Assembly (NCBI GenBank): GCA_963709485.1
Contig: CAVPWE010000001.1
Span: 1-64,000 of the forward strand
Source: JAXDBM01 sp963709485
GTDB lineage: Bacteria > Desulfobacterota > Syntrophia > Syntrophales > Fen-1087
Length of the DNA stretch: 64,000 nucleotides
Reading direction: 5' to 3'
Shown here: one piece after another, positions 43,743-51,865 of the stretch
How positions within the stretch are numbered: the first letter of the stretch is position 1
How the letters are laid out: each line of letters starts with the position of its first letter
Translations under genes and position numbers: made by a program
Notes under the pieces: model-generated
Seen by the model: the letters and a program-made list of their open reading frames with translations, nothing else
Told to the model about the DNA's origin: nothing
The model's database searches: none

Positions 43743-44141
43743 ATGACTTATCGGAATCCTTCTTGGTCAGATGAAGAGTGGTATATGTATCAAAGAGTCT
43801 GGTACGATAACTTTATCTGTGGGCAATATACCGATAAAATAGTTGCTGATGTTTCCATGGTTCAGTACACACCTTATACCACCTATAGCAAAAGTTATGA
43901 CGAACTGTATAATACGCCTGCGCTCCCAACAACTTGGACATGTATGAATAGAAGCATCTTTGTGCAGGCACAGGCTCTTTATGTCCCACAGGGCACTGCT
44001 GGATTTGATTGGATTGCGCAAGGCAGAAATACAGCTTTGGAAACACAAATTATTACGGCAATTAATATGGCCTATACTTTAAACAATATTCCGGCTAATG
44101 AAATACGCCAAACTTCCATAGAAATTAATATTGTGAAATGA
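43743..44141 (+). CDS. C-terminal fragment of the phospholipase-like protein or separate hypothetical gene
   Basis: The 132-residue ORF begins MTYRNPSWSDEEWYMYQRVWYDNF. In the same frame upstream, without a start codon, it reads KLTLFIPDWGA, which connects smoothly to the shifted end WEDGWFYNR of the preceding gene. It has no good ribosome binding site (only GGGGAG two bases from the ATG) and no signal peptide. I therefore read it as the distal part of one longer secreted protein separated by two small indels. As a free-standing gene it matches no family I recognise. Confidence 0.45.
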   Translation: MTYRNPSWSDEEWYMYQRVWYDNFICGQYTDKIVADVSMVQYTPYTTYSKSYDELYNTPALPTTWTCMNRSIFVQAQALYVPQGTAGFDWIAQGRNTALETQIITAINMAYTLNNIPANEIRQTSIEINIVK

Positions 44142-44272
44142 AGTAACAAATTAAGAAGACGGAATATGCGTTTCATCCGGTTGATGCGTACTTTTAGCAG
44201 TTGAAAAAAATTGACATCGCGATGCGACAGCGGGACCATGCGGAAGCGCACCAGATCAGGAGGTTTATGGAA

Positions 44273-45103
44273 ATGAGTTACGAAACGGAAACGTATGTGA
44301 AGGGTCAACTCTACAACATTCCCCTCAACCTCCTCCAGGCCGATCCCGACCAGCCCCGGAAGCATCTCGATCCCCAGGCGCTGGAAGAACTGACACAGTC
44401 CATCCTCAGATATGGCCTTCTGCAGCCTGTACTTTTCCGCATGGACGGCAATCATCGCCTTTTCGTCGTGGCCGGGGAACGCCGCATTGAAGCCGCCCGC
44501 AAGGCGGACATGAAGACAATTCCGGGCGTTTACGTCGAAGGCAAACCGGCCGAACTTTCCCTGATCGAAAACCTTGTCCGGCAGAACCTGACGGCGATGG
44601 AAGAGGCGGAAGCGCTGCAAAGGCTGATTGAGAATCTGGGCTACACACAGGATGATCTGGCATCCATCTTCAGCAGATCGAAGGCCACGATTTCGGAAAC
44701 GCTCTCTCTCAACCGCCTGCCCCGGCAGGTCCGTGATGAATGCCGGAACGATCCCACCATCCCGAAGCGGGCCCTGATCGTGATTGCGAGGAGCAAACAG
44801 CAGCGGAGCATGGTCACACTTTTCCGGAAGTACCGGGAACGGCAGCTTGCACAGGAAAAGCCGAAGAAAAAAAAGCTCCGGGTGAAGAACACGAGACTTC
44901 AGGAGATCGCTTATTTTGAGGCGGCGTGGGCGCGGGTCGCCGCCATTGATCTTGAGGGTTTCATGCCTGAAGAAAGAGAATCCTTTATCAAGATTTTTGA
45001 GGCCCTCAAAGGCGCCATTGAGGAAAAACTGGCCGGCCTGACAGGCGTCGGCAAGTCTCAAGGAAGTTCGGGTGACAACCCATCACCCGATCAGGCATCC
45101 TGA
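44273..45103 (+). CDS. ParB/Spo0J-like DNA-binding protein
   Basis: ATG 44273 is 9 bases after AGGAGG; a second ATG at 44267 is possible. The protein has the N-terminal ParB nuclease/CTPase fold with NIPLNLLQADPDQPRKHLDPQALEELTQSI, LLQPVLFR and the CTP-binding GERRIEAARKA (~residue 69), then ENLVRQNLTAMEEAEALQRLI. A helix-turn-helix follows (YTQDDLASIFSRSKATISETLSLNRLP). The C-terminal ~100 residues are Lys-rich and then helical. No parA or parS-like repeat is nearby, so it is probably not the chromosomal partition ParB but a Noc- or KorB-like relative. A dynamin-like GTPase gene follows. Confidence 0.75.
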   Translation: MSYETETYVKGQLYNIPLNLLQADPDQPRKHLDPQALEELTQSILRYGLLQPVLFRMDGNHRLFVVAGERRIEAARKADMKTIPGVYVEGKPAELSLIENLVRQNLTAMEEAEALQRLIENLGYTQDDLASIFSRSKATISETLSLNRLPRQVRDECRNDPTIPKRALIVIARSKQQRSMVTLFRKYRERQLAQEKPKKKKLRVKNTRLQEIAYFEAAWARVAAIDLEGFMPEERESFIKIFEALKGAIEEKLAGLTGVGKSQGSSGDNPSPDQAS

Positions 45104-45302
45104 GCGATACAGCGGCCCAAGTCCGGATTCAAACATTGCAGAAAGCAAAAATAAAAGTGAAATTTACTTATTTATTAATTATATCAAATATATAAGTCAG
45201 TTCGGCGCGTCGAACGGATTGCTTTTGATCATTTCTTGACGATCTGTACCATAGATGGGAGAACAGAACGTCTCAAAGCAGCATGCGGAGAAGGAGAAGT
45301 CC
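45104..45302. other. AT-rich gap before the dynamin-like gene
   Basis: The stretch 45150-45200 is almost pure A/T and then returns to GC-rich sequence. I find no promoter with good -35/-10 spacing and no ORF with coding character. Confidence 0.4.
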
Positions 45303-46982
45303 ATGTCGGCTCAACGTGTCCTTGGCCCGGAACTGAAGCAAAAGTACGATTCACTGAGGGATATCCTCCAGCGATGCCTGTCGCTGACTGACAGGTGCGC
45401 TGAAACGGGTGCTTCGGCGATTCTGAGGGATCGGCTGGCGCTTCTGCAATCGGCAGCGCTTTTCGTGATTGTCGGCGAGGTAAAGTCCGGAAAGAGCAGT
45501 TTTATCAATGCGCTTCTCGGAGAGGATGTCTGCGAGGTTGCACCGGACCCGTGCACGGCCGGAATTCAGGAACTGGTCTACGGCGAAGAACGGTCGAAGG
45601 CAGTGCTGGGCGATCACTGGGAGAGGGTGCGTTTGCCCAAACCGGTGCTTCAGGACATCACGATTGTCGATACGCCGGGAACGAATTCCATCATTCGCAA
45701 TCACCAGACGATAACGGAAAACTATATTCCGAAGAGCGACCTTGTTGTCTTCGTTTTTCCGGCCAAGAACCCCCATACCGCCACCGCGTGGGAACTCCTT
45801 TCCTTCGTGCGAAAGGACTGGCACCGCAAGACCGTTTTCGTGCTGCAGCAGGCGGACCTTGCCAGCCAGCGCGAGCTTGCCATCAATCAGGAGCGGGTGA
45901 GGCAGTACGCGCATGAACGAAATGTTCAGAGTCCGGTTTTGTTCACGTTGTCTGCGAAACGTGAACTGGAGGGGGCCTCGGACAGCGGTTTTGCGGAGTT
46001 CCGGGAATTTCTGAGAAGCGCCGTTGAGAGCGGCGATGTCTGGCGGATGAAGGTGGAGGGGTCACGGGACACGGTCAGGAAGATCGTCAACGACCTGATC
46101 GCGAGACTGCACAGGGAGGAGGCATCCCTTGCGGAGGACAAGGCGTTTTACCGGGACTTGTTATCCAGGGTGGAGGGGAGACGGGTGAAGGCCCATTCGC
46201 TCAGGCGTTTGGTCGTGGACAGCCTCGGCCTTTCCTACGACCGTCTTGCCTCCAGACTTGAAGAGGATTTCAAGGAAGGACTGGAAATAGGGACGATCCT
46301 GAGACGGTCCATCCCTTTTCTTCGCGATAAGGATGTGAAGACGTGGATCAGGGAAACCCAGGAGAAGTTCGAGAAAACAGCGAAAGAAGAGATTGAGGCC
46401 GAGTCCTCCCGCGTTTCGAAAGACCTCTCCGATGAGATGAAAGCCATGCTTGACGATCTGGCCGCGGCCATTGCCCATCGGCAGGAACGTCAACACAAGG
46501 GGGAACGCCCGGTTGCTTCAGACCGCATCGACATCCTCGAACGGTTGCGGAGCCAGCTCCGGGATCTACGCATTTCTGACATTGTTGACGAAAAAGGCAT
46601 TCAGGGCTCCGATCTCGGCAAACTCACGCTTGCCGGTGGGGGTATCGCGGCCCTTGGCGCCGTGATCGCGATGGCAACGCACCTTATTGCCTTCGACATC
46701 ACCGGCGGCATCCTGGCGGCGGTTGGCGCCGGCCTTGTGGCCGTGACACTGCTCTGGAAGCGCTCGGCAATCATGAATGACTTTTCACAGAAGATGGAAA
46801 AATCGCGGGATGAGTTCCGGGGGCGGCTGGATCAGGAGATCACGCAAATCTTCGAACGCCTCTTTCTCGAGATTCAGCATGACCTGAAAGAGCCATTGTC
46901 GCGCCTGGAAGAGGAAACGGAACGCATTTCAACCCTCGCCGAGGAGGCGCGTCTTGTCAGCGAGGCGGCAGACTCGCTGTGA
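45303..46982 (+). CDS. Bacterial dynamin-like GTPase
   Basis: ATG 45303 follows AAGGAGA; an in-frame ATG at 45255 lacks such a site. The 559-residue product has G1 GEVKSGKSS (~58-66), the G2-like Thr in DPCTAGIQ, G3 VDTPGTNS (~122) and a G4-like position in VLQQADL. A long helical bundle and a two-pass hydrophobic hairpin (~440-485, LTLAGGGIAALGAVIAMATHLIAFDITGGILAAVGAGLVAVTLLW) follow, then a C-terminal coiled helix. This is the layout of bacterial dynamin-like proteins with a membrane paddle. Bacterial dynamins remodel or protect membranes, some against phage. Amphi-Trp and EcsC genes are downstream. Confidence 0.85.
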   Translation: MSAQRVLGPELKQKYDSLRDILQRCLSLTDRCAETGASAILRDRLALLQSAALFVIVGEVKSGKSSFINALLGEDVCEVAPDPCTAGIQELVYGEERSKAVLGDHWERVRLPKPVLQDITIVDTPGTNSIIRNHQTITENYIPKSDLVVFVFPAKNPHTATAWELLSFVRKDWHRKTVFVLQQADLASQRELAINQERVRQYAHERNVQSPVLFTLSAKRELEGASDSGFAEFREFLRSAVESGDVWRMKVEGSRDTVRKIVNDLIARLHREEASLAEDKAFYRDLLSRVEGRRVKAHSLRRLVVDSLGLSYDRLASRLEEDFKEGLEIGTILRRSIPFLRDKDVKTWIRETQEKFEKTAKEEIEAESSRVSKDLSDEMKAMLDDLAAAIAHRQERQHKGERPVASDRIDILERLRSQLRDLRISDIVDEKGIQGSDLGKLTLAGGGIAALGAVIAMATHLIAFDITGGILAAVGAGLVAVTLLWKRSAIMNDFSQKMEKSRDEFRGRLDQEITQIFERLFLEIQHDLKEPLSRLEEETERISTLAEEARLVSEAADSL

Positions 46983-47082
46983 CGAGGGGTGCAACGGAAG
47001 AGCTTGAGCGGGGCTAACATTTTACCGTGATTGATTGAATGCAAGGGAACGGCGGTTTACAGTAAATTGGAGGAGGTGAAAG

Positions 47083-47301
47083 GTGAAACAGGAAAAGGAA
47101 ATCGAAAAATCTTATTCCAAAAAAGAGGTGGCGGCGAAGTTGAGGCGCCTCGCCGATTCGCTGGAACACAATAAAACATTTCAGATACAGATTGCGGGCG
47201 AGCGCATACACATTCCGCCCGCCGCGACGGTCGAGTTTGAATACGCCCGTGACGGCGCTGAAGAAGAGGTTGAAATCGAAGTGAAATGGACGCGCAAATG
47301 A
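47083..47301 (+). CDS. Amphi-Trp domain protein
   Basis: The 72-residue protein starts at a GTG six bases after AGGAGG. It begins with a basic helix (EIEKSYSKKEVAAKLRRLADSLEHNK), then alternating strands FQIQIAGERIHIPPAATVEFEYARDGAEEEVEIEVKW with Trp near the end. This matches the short amphi-Trp family of amphipathic domains, whose role is unknown. It sits 100 bases downstream of the dynamin-like gene. Confidence 0.7.
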   Translation: MKQEKEIEKSYSKKEVAAKLRRLADSLEHNKTFQIQIAGERIHIPPAATVEFEYARDGAEEEVEIEVKWTRK

Positions 47302-47468
47302 AGATCTCAAAGGCCTCTCTGATTTCCTATTACCGAAGGTGAAACCAATGCTCAGGATCAACAATTTTTAGTGGCAATGAGCGCTAATTTGTTGCAATAT
47401 CGACACAGTCATGTGGCATATCAGCCATCAACCCGACTCTTGGTGATGCCGGATATCAGTAGTTCATC

Positions 47469-47870
47469 ATGAAAGTCGTAAATTTTGCAGTTCGGACATT
47501 TCGATACCTCTGGGCCATGCCATGGTCTCTGGTGGGGCTGTTGGCTGCGCTTGCCGTAATCCCTTTCGGCGCGACCGCCCGCATCGGCGAGGGAACGCTT
47601 GAAGTTTCCGGTGGCAGGCTCGGTGAATGGGTGACCCGCCTCCCTTTTTCCTTTCAGATCTGCGCCATCACCTTCGGCCACATCATCCTCGGCATCGACC
47701 AGGCTTCACTTTCAGCCTGCCGTTCACACGAACGCGTTCATGTGCGCCAATACGAGCGGTGGGGCATCCTGTTCATCCCGCTTTACTGCGGTTCCAGCAT
47801 CCTGCAGCTTCTTTGCGGCCGTGATCCTTACCTCCAGAACCGCTTTGAGCGGGAGGCCCATTCACAGTGA
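47469..47870 (+). CDS. Small membrane protein with HERVH motif
   Basis: The 133-residue protein has an N-terminal membrane helix (MPWSLVGLLAALAVIPFG), a second hydrophobic stretch (FSFQICAITFGHIILGI) and a conserved-looking block SACRSHERVHVRQYERWGILFIPLY ending NRFEREAHSQ. HERVH has the HExxH spacing of zinc metallopeptidases with a downstream FERE acidic pair, so a membrane-embedded metalloprotease is possible. No activity is proven for this family as far as I recall. The EcsC gene starts 21 bases later. Confidence 0.6.
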   Translation: MKVVNFAVRTFRYLWAMPWSLVGLLAALAVIPFGATARIGEGTLEVSGGRLGEWVTRLPFSFQICAITFGHIILGIDQASLSACRSHERVHVRQYERWGILFIPLYCGSSILQLLCGRDPYLQNRFEREAHSQ

Positions 47871-47891
47871 AGCGTTTGCAATGGAGTCCCT

Positions 47892-48671
47892 ATGACATTA
47901 GACCAGTTTGATTTGAAGGATTTGAAAAGGGCGAGGCTCCTGCTTGAAAACCCGGGCGTTGCCGCAAAGATTACAAATGCGCTGGGCATGCCCATTGAAA
48001 AGGGATTCAAGCTGCTGCCTGAAAACTGGAAGGAAAAGGTGGGTGAAATCACGCAGGCCGCACTGTACAAGGCGGTGCACGCGGCGGTGAACACAATGAA
48101 GGACATTCCCGGAGAAGCGTCATCGGACATGCTCCATAAAATCGCCGTCGCGGCGACGGGCGGCATCGGGGGGTTCTTCGGACTGCCGGCTCTGGCGGCG
48201 GAGCTTCCGCTATCGACGGCGATCATGCTGCGTTCCATCGCCGACATCGCAAGAAGCGAAGGAGAATACATCAGCAACATCGGTTCCAAAATGGCCTGTC
48301 TCGAGGTGTTCGCCCTGGGCGGAACGAGCCGAAGCGACGATGCCTCCGAAACCGGGTACTTTGCGGTTCGAGCCGCGCTGGCACAGTCTGTTACGGACGC
48401 CGCCAGGCATATTGCGGAAAGGGGCCTGACCGGAAAAGGGAGTCCCGCCCTTCTTCGTCTGATCATCCAGATTGCGGAAAGATTCGGAATCCAGGTTTCA
48501 GAGAAGGCGGCAGCACAGGCGGTGCCGGCCATCGGGGCGGCGGGAGGCGCCCTGATCAACACGCTGTTTATCGACCATTTCCAGGACAGGGCGCGTGGTC
48601 ATTTTATTGTAAGGCGCCTCGAGAGAAAATACGGAACGGAAATCGTCAAAGCGGCATTCAACAGTCTCTGA
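47892..48671 (+). CDS. EcsC family protein
   Basis: The 259-residue protein matches the EcsC family pattern: DLKDLKRARLLLENPGVAAKITNALGMPIEKGFKLLP, a helix pair, then the Gly-rich hydrophobic hairpin VAATGGIGGFFGLPALAAELPLSTAIMLRSIADIARSEGE, and near the end PAIGAAGGALINTLFIDHFQDRARGHFIVRRLERKYG. The role of EcsC is not well defined; it is linked to ABC transport and secretion in Bacillus. Its conserved pairing with membrane-active proteins fits a membrane-associated role in this cluster. Confidence 0.8.
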   Translation: MTLDQFDLKDLKRARLLLENPGVAAKITNALGMPIEKGFKLLPENWKEKVGEITQAALYKAVHAAVNTMKDIPGEASSDMLHKIAVAATGGIGGFFGLPALAAELPLSTAIMLRSIADIARSEGEYISNIGSKMACLEVFALGGTSRSDDASETGYFAVRAALAQSVTDAARHIAERGLTGKGSPALLRLIIQIAERFGIQVSEKAAAQAVPAIGAAGGALINTLFIDHFQDRARGHFIVRRLERKYGTEIVKAAFNSL

Positions 48672-48761
48672 TCGGATGTGCCGACGAATCATTTCCGAAA
48701 GGGATGAAATGCCCGTTGCGGTCCGATGTATCGCTCGCGGGTTCAGGCTGGACGGTTCAGT

Positions 48762-49802
48762 ATGAGAAAATGGAACAGAGATGAAAGAGCCGTGCGGATG
48801 CTTTCCATGCCGGGCATCCTGCTGATGACGGTCCTCCTCGCTTCCTGCGCCGCTTCCCCGAGATGCGATGTCCAGAAGTTCTACGCCGGTCCGCCGCTGC
48901 CGAAAGAGGAAATATCCATACTGATTATATCCGAAAATGTAAGGATAAGCCGAATCAATGCGGCAAGCAGTGGGATTGTCCAGCTCGTTTCGGAGTCTTC
49001 CCTTATGGAGCTTCTTCCGGGACGCTATGCTGTCGAGGCCTCCTGTGACGATATCGGGACGAACTTGAGGACTTACTCTTCAGCCCCTGTAAGAATGGAA
49101 ATGGATTTGAAGCCCGGGCGCATCTACGAGGTGTATGCGATTAAACCGGAAAGGGGAACCTGGTACCCGGCCATACGGGATGTCACAGGCCAAAAGTGGT
49201 TTGAGGAAGCGACTCTTGCCAACCGCGCGAGACGATGGGAGCGGGAGCACCCTTCGAAATCGAAGATCTCGTTCCTTGAAAACTTCGATCGCAGCGACCG
49301 CGGCTGGAGCGTTCACGAAAGCCGGGATTATGACGCCTATTTCTCGTCGGGCGGCTACATCATAAAAACAAAGCATGACCGATGTTCAACGGAGGTTATT
49401 GAGATTCCCCTCCGTCTTCCGGAAAATTTCGACGTCGAATTGAAAAGCGCCTGGAGTGCAGGGCTTGACAATATTCCCTACGGTCTTGTCATCGGGAGCA
49501 GCAAGGAGGATTCCTGCCGTTTTCATATCTCGAAAAACGGATGCGCAAACGCATCGGCCGTCATCGACGGAAAAATCATTTCCAAAACGAATTGGGCCTG
49601 CGGCAGCGCCGCTGTGAAATCCGGCACGGATGTCATACAGACCGTTGAGGCAAGGGGCAGGTTCTTCAGATATTATGTAAATGGAGAGCTGGCGGGCACT
49701 CTCTTCCTTTACCCGGAAAGAATGGAATTAAGGGTCATCGGCGTCACGGTCTGCGGCCCCCAGAAGGTTTCCTTTGATGAACTGAAGATCGTGCCCCACT
49801 GA
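48762..49802 (+). CDS. Lipoprotein with LamG-like C-terminal domain
   Basis: The lipobox LLASCA follows a hydrophobic core (MPGILLMTVL). ATG 48762 is used; 48798 is possible. The N-terminal half (KEEISILIISENVRISRINAAS... ELLPGRYAVEASC) resembles PEGA-like or DUF-type cell-wall domains. The C-terminal ~160 residues (ISFLENFDRSDRGWSVHESRDYDAYFSSGGYIIKTKHDRCSTEVIEIPLRLPENFDVELKSAW) form a jelly-roll like the sugar-binding 3-keto-disaccharide hydrolase/LamG fold, including YYVNGELAG. It may bind glycans at the surface. It closes the dynamin/EcsC group, 90 bases after EcsC. Confidence 0.65.
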   Translation: MRKWNRDERAVRMLSMPGILLMTVLLASCAASPRCDVQKFYAGPPLPKEEISILIISENVRISRINAASSGIVQLVSESSLMELLPGRYAVEASCDDIGTNLRTYSSAPVRMEMDLKPGRIYEVYAIKPERGTWYPAIRDVTGQKWFEEATLANRARRWEREHPSKSKISFLENFDRSDRGWSVHESRDYDAYFSSGGYIIKTKHDRCSTEVIEIPLRLPENFDVELKSAWSAGLDNIPYGLVIGSSKEDSCRFHISKNGCANASAVIDGKIISKTNWACGSAAVKSGTDVIQTVEARGRFFRYYVNGELAGTLFLYPERMELRVIGVTVCGPQKVSFDELKIVPH

Positions 49803-50046
49803 TTCTGACGCCCCATGATCGCGTCATTGTTCCCGTCCACATCGGCTTCGGCTGAATCCGCCCACCCTATAATCTATAAATAATTGAAAATATTATATAT
49901 TTATAAATTACCCCGGCATCGAAAAGAACACGGGGCAACGGTCGGACAGTGCGTTGTATGCCGCATGCGCAGGAAAGCCGGACCCCCGTGGCGCCTTACA
50001 GCAGGGATTCGGCCTTCGCATGAAAGCGGCGTATTCAGTGGATGAA
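49803..50046. other. Intergenic gap between convergent genes
   Basis: A short A/T-only stretch (near 49875-49908) holds an imperfect palindrome. There is no gene and no clear terminator. Confidence 0.4.
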
Positions 50047-50583
50047 TCAGGTTGCCACGTTGTAGGCCGCCGGATCGAATGGCGATCCGGCCGGGAATGC
50101 CCGGGCGCCGAGTTCCCGGTCCAGCATGAAGATGCCCTGCCTGCTTTCGCCGACCATCTCCATCTGACGAAGTATCTTTTCGGAGGTGGCCTCCTCTTCC
50201 ACCTGCTCCTTCGAGAACCAGTTCAACAAGGTATCCGAGGAAATGTCATTCTCTTTTCTGGAGAGCTTCACCAGGTCATGGATCTTTGAGGTGATGAATT
50301 TCTCGTGCTCCAGCGTGTCCTGCCAGACTTCCAGGGGTGACTTCCAGGCGGTCTTGAGCTGTTTCAGGTTCAAGAGGCTTACCGCTTCGCCACGGTCGTT
50401 GATGTGGTCGAAGAACTTCATGGCATGGATCGTCTCCTCGTGGGCCTGACACCGCATCCAATGCGCCATTCCATCCAGGTTCTGGGCATGGAAGTAAGCT
50501 GCCATGGACAGGTAGATGTAGGCCGACTCCAGTTCATTCTTGATCTGCTCGTTCATTAAGTCGCGCATCTTTTTCCCGATCAT
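50047..50583 (-). CDS. Ferritin
   Basis: The 178-residue non-heme ferritin has the four-helix ferroxidase residues in NEQIKNELESAYIYLSMAAYF, HEETIHAMKFFDHINDRG, EHEKFITSKIHDL and WFSKEQVEEEATSEKIL. It has the length of bacterial FtnA and no heme-binding Met typical of Bfr. It oxidises Fe(II) and stores iron in the cytoplasm, which suits an organism with many cytochromes. A clear promoter and AGGAGG lie upstream. Confidence 0.9.
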   Translation of the reverse strand: MIGKKMRDLMNEQIKNELESAYIYLSMAAYFHAQNLDGMAHWMRCQAHEETIHAMKFFDHINDRGEAVSLLNLKQLKTAWKSPLEVWQDTLEHEKFITSKIHDLVKLSRKENDISSDTLLNWFSKEQVEEEATSEKILRQMEMVGESRQGIFMLDRELGARAFPAGSPFDPAAYNVAT

Positions 50584-50630
50584 ATTTCCTCCTTGGACAA
50601 ATTTTTTTCGAGTTCAGGCAACTTTCCATA

Positions 50631-50659
50631 AAGATAGTGCCTGCCTCTTTGAAAATCAA
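50631..50659 (-). promoter_or_regulatory. Ferritin promoter
   Basis: On the minus strand: TTGATT (50659-50654), 17 bases, TATCTT (50636-50631). I see no Fur-like box overlapping it. Confidence 0.5.
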
Positions 50660-50678
50660 TGACTGAATAAAATAATGA

Positions 50679-51362
50679 TCAGAAAGAGCTTTCCCAATTT
50701 TTGATTTTTTCGATTTCCGCCGAGAGCCACTGCGCCCAGTCGTCGATCCCCTGTCCGGTCCGGCAGGATACCGGAAAGATCCGGATGCCGGGATTCAGCC
50801 TGAGGACGCGCTCTTTCAGGGCTTCCATGTCGAAGTCGGAACCTTCGAGATAATCGGTTTTATTGACCACAAGGACATCGCATACGGAGAACATCAGAGG
50901 GTATTTGAGGGGTTTGTCATCCCCTTCGGGCACGCTGAGGATCATAACGCTGCGCGTCGAACCGATGTCGAATTCGGCCGGGCACACCAGGTTCCCGATG
51001 TTTTCGACGATGATGGCATCCAGCGCAGCCATGTCCAGCTCTTTCAGGGCTCTCTCGATCATGGTTGCGTCCAGGTGGCAGAACCCGCCCGTCCGGATCT
51101 GCACGGCGGGGATGTCCTCCCGTATGATTTTTTCGGCGTCCACCTGGGAATCGATGTCCCCTTCGATGACGGCCATGCGGAATCTTTCCCTGAGGCGTTT
51201 CAGGGTCTGCAGGATCAGGCTGGTTTTGCCGCCTCCGGGAGAGGCCATGAGATTCATCAGGAAAACCCGCTTTCCGCGAAGATCGTCCCGGATCTGACCG
51301 GCGAGGGCCTGGTTGTCGGAAAGGATGTCTTCCTTGATATCGATCAGTTTGATTTCAGCCAT
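50679..51362 (-). CDS. hypB: Hydrogenase nickel-incorporation GTPase HypB
   Basis: The 227-residue GTPase begins MAEIKLIDIKEDILSDNQALAGQIR. It has a P-loop ASPGGGKTSL, VIEGDIDSQVDAEKI, GGFCHLDATMI with the nickel-site Cys-His, IVENIGNLVCPAEFD, and VVNKTDYL (G4). The N-terminal CxxCGC nickel site and His-rich stretch of some HypB are absent. It loads Ni into [NiFe]-hydrogenase together with HypA. Its ATG shares one base with the hypA stop (TGATG). No hydrogenase genes are in the window. Confidence 0.95.
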   Translation of the reverse strand: MAEIKLIDIKEDILSDNQALAGQIRDDLRGKRVFLMNLMASPGGGKTSLILQTLKRLRERFRMAVIEGDIDSQVDAEKIIREDIPAVQIRTGGFCHLDATMIERALKELDMAALDAIIVENIGNLVCPAEFDIGSTRSVMILSVPEGDDKPLKYPLMFSVCDVLVVNKTDYLEGSDFDMEALKERVLRLNPGIRIFPVSCRTGQGIDDWAQWLSAEIEKIKNWESSF

Positions 51363-51712
51363 CACATCACCTCGATATTCTTGATAAAAAATTCCCGGCC
51401 GGACTTCAGGCGGGCCTTGTTTCCACCGCAGGCCGGGCAGGCCGTGTCACGGACTTCCCTGATGTTGACCGGAAACTCCGTGCCGCAGGATTCGCATTGA
51501 AAAACGACAGGAACCCGCTCGATCTTGAGAACCGCCCCGGCTGCGACGGTTTTGTCGCTGAGGTAGTCGAAATAGCGCTGCATCCATTCATCGATGAGAT
51601 CGGTCATTTCACCCACCCTCAGGCTGACAGCCACGACCCTTTGAACCTCGTGCTGACGGGCATGTTTGAGCACCACATTCAGAATGCTTTCCATTACGGA
51701 CAATTCGTGCAT
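51362..51712 (-). CDS. hypA: Hydrogenase nickel-incorporation protein HypA
   Basis: The 116-residue protein has the nickel-binding N-terminus MHELSVMESIL and a zinc site made of CESCG and CPACGG. It delivers Ni to hydrogenase precursors with HypB. The promoter at 51748-51776 is divergent from that of the DedA gene. Confidence 0.95.
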   Translation of the reverse strand: MHELSVMESILNVVLKHARQHEVQRVVAVSLRVGEMTDLIDEWMQRYFDYLSDKTVAAGAVLKIERVPVVFQCESCGTEFPVNIREVRDTACPACGGNKARLKSGREFFIKNIEVM

Positions 51713-51747
51713 CGGCGGAGGGGCTCGCGTCTTCGGGATTTGCGGGC

Positions 51748-51776
51748 ATTATAAAAACAAGCATCCGTAATATCAA
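51748..51776 (-). promoter_or_regulatory. hypA promoter
   Basis: On the minus strand: TTGATA (51776-51771), a 17-base spacer and a perfect TATAAT (51753-51748). Confidence 0.65.
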
Positions 51777-51813
51777 TCAAAAAGTAATCAACAATCTGAT
51801 TGACACTACGGAT
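51763..51813. repeat. Inverted 16-bp sites shared by the divergent hypA and DedA promoters
   Basis: ATCCGTAATATCAATC (51763-51778) and GATTGACACTACGGAT (51798-51813) are reverse complements at 14 of 16 positions, 19 bases apart. Each covers the -35 box and the adjacent spacer of one promoter. Confidence 0.55.
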
Positions 51814-51828
51814 TTGCTTCTCTATACT
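51800..51828 (+). promoter_or_regulatory. Promoter of the DedA-family gene
   Basis: TTGACA (51800-51805), a 17-base spacer and TATACT (51823-51828). Confidence 0.7.
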
Positions 51829-51865
51829 GCCGGCACTTTTCAGGATTCTGAACCGGAACCCCCTT

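Noticed and set aside
49954..50289. Plus-strand ORF opposite ferritin
   Set aside because: It overlaps the conserved ferritin frame and has no domain of its own.
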